From the NCBI RefSeq assembly GCF_007995085.1, contig NZ_VOQS01000005.1, positions 248,001 through 312,000 of the forward strand: a stretch of DNA of 64,000 bases, written 5' to 3'. Under the pieces are notes generated by a model, which saw nothing but the letters and a program-made list of their open reading frames with translations, ran no database searches and was not told where the DNA came from. This DNA comes from Paraburkholderia azotifigens. GTDB taxonomy: Bacteria > Pseudomonadota > Gammaproteobacteria > Burkholderiales > Burkholderiaceae. Made by a program: the position numbers and the translations under genes. Positions 61,218 to 64,000 of the stretch are shown in pieces; positions within the stretch are counted from its first letter, which is position 1; every line of letters starts with the position of its first letter.

Positions 61218-62021
61218 TCAGTCCGCCTGCATCCAGCGAAGCACCTGGTGCCAGTGCGTGTCGTTCATTGCGCCGAACCAGTCTTCGTGATTCGCGTCGG
61301 GCAACAGCATCAGATGCGCGCCCGCGTGCGTGCCTGCGAGCCGCTGCGCGTGGACGATGGGAATCAGCATGTCCTGCTGCGCGCCGACCACGACGAGCGG
61401 CCCGTTGTAGCGCGCGAGAGCGGCGATGGAATCGAATGGATCGTGCAGCATCCACCGCACGGGGAAGATCGGGTACTTCGTCGAGGCGACGCTCGCGAGC
61501 GAGTCCCACGGCGTAATGAGCGTGACGCCCGCCACGTTGTTTTCGTTGCCTTCGATGGCCTGCGCGGCCATCCCCGCTCCAAGCGATTCGCCTACCAGAT
61601 AAAGCTGCCCCGTCCATTGCGCGCGCGCTGCGCCGAGCGCTTCACGCGACGCGGCGAGGGCAGCCAGCATCGTGCGCTTGCCCTGGCGGTTTCCTTGCCC
61701 CGGATACTCGACCACGACCACGCGATACCCGTCATGCACGAAAATCTCGGCGAGCGGCAACTTGTTCTCCGCCGTTTCCGCATTCCCGTGAAAGACCATG
61801 AACGTGCCGCGCGGCGTGGCGGCGGGCGTGACGAGATATCCCGCGTATTCGCCATTGGCTTTCCACGGCTCGACGTCGTAGGCGGCATGATGTCCCGTCA
61901 GCGAACGGGCGACCTCTGCCGACGCGGGCAACAGCATGCGGTCCTGCATGAAGTAGAGCGCAAGCAGCGCGACCACATAAGCCGCGAGCGCGAAGCGAAT
62001 GCAGAACGTAATCAGCGACAT
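61218..62021 (-). CDS. Membrane-anchored alpha/beta hydrolase
   Basis: The 267-residue protein has an N-terminal hydrophobic helix (LITFCIRFALAAYVVALLAL) that should anchor it in the inner membrane, then an alpha/beta-hydrolase domain. The nucleophile elbow is VGESLGAGM (Ser), the acid Asp is in VGAQQDMLIP and His in DANHEDWFG. The oxyanion motif is FHGNAETAENK. This is the BEM46/FrsA-like layout of bacterial serine hydrolases with unknown substrate. It converges on the aminotransferase gene with a 19 bp gap. Confidence 0.9.
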   Translation of the reverse strand: MSLITFCIRFALAAYVVALLALYFMQDRMLLPASAEVARSLTGHHAAYDVEPWKANGEYAGYLVTPAATPRGTFMVFHGNAETAENKLPLAEIFVHDGYRVVVVEYPGQGNRQGKRTMLAALAASREALGAARAQWTGQLYLVGESLGAGMAAQAIEGNENNVAGVTLITPWDSLASVASTKYPIFPVRWMLHDPFDSIAALARYNGPLVVVGAQQDMLIPIVHAQRLAGTHAGAHLMLLPDANHEDWFGAMNDTHWHQVLRWMQAD

Positions 62022-62155
62022 GCCCGATGCCCATCAGTCGTCGTGAACCGGATGAAATCCGCGATTCGACGAACCGTCGAAGCCGTTGCCGGCTTCGAGC
62101 AGGTCGTCGGGACTTGTCTTTGCCCGCCGTGGCGGGCGGAACTGGCAATGCGAGA

Positions 62156-62371
62156 CTAGGCGTGCGCGTGACGGTCTTCTTCGAGCGCTTTCAGGCGAGC
62201 TTCGCCAGCGTCTTTCGCGGCCGCGCGGTTTTTGTAGGTTTCGTCGGAAACGATCGTGCGTTTCACTTCGCGTGCACCGAAATCGACCAGTGCGATCACC
62301 CACACATAGTCACCCGCCTGCTCGGCTGTCTGCACGAAGGCGCGCACGTCAGCCTTTTCGTCTGCTTTCAT
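62156..62371 (-). CDS. Small conserved-type hypothetical protein
   Basis: The 71-residue product from the ATG at 62371 (MKADEKADVRAFVQTAEQAG, then DYVWVIALVDFGAREVKRTI) is a small soluble alpha/beta protein with a Lys/Glu/Ala-rich C-terminus (NRAAAKDAGEARLKALEE). Its GAGGTC upstream site and normal codon use support it. It looks like the small stress-type proteins often found in Burkholderia, but I do not recognise a named family. Confidence 0.68.
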   Translation of the reverse strand: MKADEKADVRAFVQTAEQAGDYVWVIALVDFGAREVKRTIVSDETYKNRAAAKDAGEARLKALEEDRHAHA

Positions 62372-62601
62372 CGTGACCTCCACAAGAGTCGTGCACGAAC
62401 CGCACACACGGAGCATCGTGAATGCCCGCCCGGATTGCATGGGCGCCGTGCGACCGGATGCACGTGAGACGATTCTAGCCGATGAAATCGCGCCGTATGA
62501 AGGCCCATTGCGCCATGCGCTGCCCCGGCGTGCTTCGGCCGGTAATATGGCTGATGTATGCTGCTGGTTTCCAGAGCAGATCGATAGCAAAGAGGGGACA
62601 C

Positions 62602-63366
62602 ATGCGGCGTGTCGTATTCAATCAGAAAGGTGGTGTCGGCAAATCGACGATCGTGTGCAATCTCGCGGCCATCAGCGCCAGCGAGGGCTTGCGTACGCTC
62701 GTCATCGATCTGGATGCGCAAGGCAATTCCAGCCAGTATCTGCTCGGTTCACGGGCCAGCGAGGTGCATCCCACCGTGGCGAGCTTCTTCGAAACGGCGC
62801 TGACGTTCAGCTTCAAGCCGATCGACGTCACCTCGTTCATTCATCCGACGCCGTTCGAAAATCTCGACATCATGCCCGCGCATGCGGATCTCGATACGCT
62901 GCACGGCAAGCTCGAATCGCGCTACAAGATCTACAAGCTGCGCGACGCACTCAACGAGCTGGACATGTACGACGCTATCTACATCGATACGCCGCCCGCG
63001 TTGAATTTCTACACGCGCTCCGCGCTGATCGCCGTCGAGCGCTGTCTGATTCCATTCGACTGCGACGACTTCTCACGCCGCGCGCTCTACACGCTGCTCG
63101 ACAACGTGAAAGAGATTCAGCAGGACCACAACGACACGCTGCACGTCGAAGGGATCGTGATCAACCAGTTCCAGCCGCGCGCGGCCCTGCCGCAGCAACT
63201 CGTCGACGAACTGGTGAGCGAAGGGCTGCCTGTGCTCGGTTCGAGGCTGTCGTCGTCGGTGAAGATCCGCGAATCGCATCAGCACGCCAAGCCCGTGATT
63301 CATCTCGATCCGAAGCACAAGCTGTCGCAGGAATATCAGGCGCTGCATCGCGAACTGGCGGGCTGA
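62602..63366 (+). CDS. ParA/MinD-like ATPase, no adjacent parB
   Basis: The ATG at 62602 (RBS AGAGGGG) gives 254 residues. The deviant Walker A motif NQKGGVGKST follows the start, with Walker A' VIDLDAQGNSSQYL and Walker B YDAIYIDTPPAL. The product has the size of a small ParA without N-terminal DNA-binding domain. No parB gene or parS site is seen next to it, although downstream DNA beyond ompW is not visible. It may position a non-chromosomal cargo, as orphan ParA proteins do, or belong to a replicon partition locus. Confidence 0.9.
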   Translation: MRRVVFNQKGGVGKSTIVCNLAAISASEGLRTLVIDLDAQGNSSQYLLGSRASEVHPTVASFFETALTFSFKPIDVTSFIHPTPFENLDIMPAHADLDTLHGKLESRYKIYKLRDALNELDMYDAIYIDTPPALNFYTRSALIAVERCLIPFDCDDFSRRALYTLLDNVKEIQQDHNDTLHVEGIVINQFQPRAALPQQLVDELVSEGLPVLGSRLSSSVKIRESHQHAKPVIHLDPKHKLSQEYQALHRELAG

Positions 63367-63502
63367 AGCGATCATCCGGCGGGCCATGCGGCGCGGTAAA
63401 TCCTTACCAAATTCCAGAGCTGACTCACCAGACTCGCAGTATCGATTCGAACGGTCGTGCGCATAGAATCGCCTCCAGACCAACACAACATTGGAGGAGA
63501 CG

Positions 63503-64000
63503 ATGAGGCCATACCGGGCCATTGCCATTGCGGCCGCGCTGTTGACAGGCACGGCCGCGCACGCACAGAGCGCGGGCAGTTTCGTTGCGAACGTGGGCTG
63601 GTTTCATCTGGCGCCGCAGGTGTCGAGCCAGCCGTTCAGCATCAACGCGCTCGGCAAGACGACGACCGCGAGCGGCTCGGGCGCGGATATCGACGGCTCC
63701 GATACCGTCGGCTTGACGGCGACGTACTTCGTCACCGATCACATTGCTGTCGAAGGCGTGTTCGGCGTGCCGCCGAAGTTCACGCTGTCGGGAACGGGCA
63801 CGCTCGCCGGGCTCGGCGAGTTGGGCAAGGCCTATGAATGGAGCCCGACGCTGTTGCTGAAATACTATTTCAACGAGGCGCAAAGCCATTTCCGCCCCTA
63901 TCTCGGGGCGGGCGCGGCATACGTCTGGTATAGCGGCGTAAGCCTGAGTTCGGCGATGTCGAGCGGCGCATTCCTCTACTCGTCGACATACGGCACCGCG
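63503..64000 (+). CDS. OmpW-family outer membrane protein (3' partial)
   Basis: The frame starts at 63503 after TTGGAGGAG and runs off the right edge with 166 codons visible. The signal peptide is MRPYRAIAIAAALLTGTAAH, cut near AQS. The barrel begins SFVANVGWFHLAPQVSS and has the OmpW-typical GLTATYFVTDHIAVEGVFG and LLLKYYFNEAQSHFRPYLGA. OmpW is an eight-stranded barrel that takes up small hydrophobic molecules. It lies 136 bp after the ParA-like gene and probably has its own promoter. Confidence 0.93.
   Translation, partial: MRPYRAIAIAAALLTGTAAHAQSAGSFVANVGWFHLAPQVSSQPFSINALGKTTTASGSGADIDGSDTVGLTATYFVTDHIAVEGVFGVPPKFTLSGTGTLAGLGELGKAYEWSPTLLLKYYFNEAQSHFRPYLGAGAAYVWYSGVSLSSAMSSGAFLYSSTYGTA

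Noticed and set aside
1..64000. CRISPR arrays, tRNA/rRNA genes, transposases, prophage
   Set aside because: No regularly spaced repeats, no cloverleaf or rRNA-like sequence and no transposase or phage protein motifs were recognised while reading the window.

Overview
This 64 kb window is high-GC DNA with gene content typical of the beta-proteobacterial genus Paraburkholderia or Caballeronia (Burkholderiaceae). Clues are the paired Burkholderia-type trimeric porins, many LysR regulators, AAHS-family aromatic acid transporters, DUF1840 and DUF1328 proteins, a phasin and acetoacetyl-CoA reductase pair, and an OmpW protein. I see no rRNA, tRNA, CRISPR array, intact insertion sequence or phage module. 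It reads as an accessory-rich stretch of a secondary replicon, but that placement is inference.

Layout. 0-6.6 kb: a PAS histidine kinase and NarL-type regulator, a Tat-exported binding protein, then a stress and storage block (DUF1840, universal stress protein, phasin, PhaB-like reductase, two tiny proteins). 6.6-10.5 kb: a LysR regulator with two DNA-binding domains, a FadR-type GntR regulator and an aromatic-acid transporter. 10.6-17.4 kb: two paralogous porins (the first frameshifted), surE, and a gluconate module (LacI-type repressor, gluconokinase, MFS transporter) with three matching operator palindromes. 17.4-26.3 kb: one long minus-strand operon with a split transketolase, an SDR dehydrogenase, a TRAP transporter, a full-length transketolase and a hydroxypyruvate-reductase-like dehydrogenase, divergent from a LysR gene. 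27.4-29.7 kb: a glutamate-type binding protein beside a DctA-type symporter.

30.2-41.1 kb holds the most interesting block: a LysR gene, a metallo-hydrolase of the DddP (DMSP lyase) type, an orphan glycine-betaine-type binding protein, a cupin and a choline-dehydrogenase-like GMC oxidoreductase. It is followed by a HypT-like LysR, a second DctA, a tandem-domain Asp/Glu racemase and aspartate ammonia-lyase. Together these suggest use of an osmolyte-like substrate and of D/L-aspartate.

42-53 kb: a DUF4382 lipoprotein, small secreted proteins, an extradiol dioxygenase with its own transporter, a second MFS protein, and a run of decayed genes (GGDEF, histidine kinase, an unidentified gene) around an orphan HicB, DUF1328 and an NRAMP-like transporter. 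53.6-57.2 kb: a divergent pair of GH13 glucosidase-type enzymes and a pncC fragment. 57.4-64 kb: a Tat-exported purple-acid-phosphatase-like protein, an aminotransferase, a membrane-anchored alpha/beta hydrolase, a solitary ParA-like ATPase and the start of an ompW gene.

Three otherwise normal genes (porin, hydroxypyruvate reductase, small lipoprotein) are each broken by a single-base shift that one extra G in a five-G run would repair. These may be sequencing errors or real slippage mutations.
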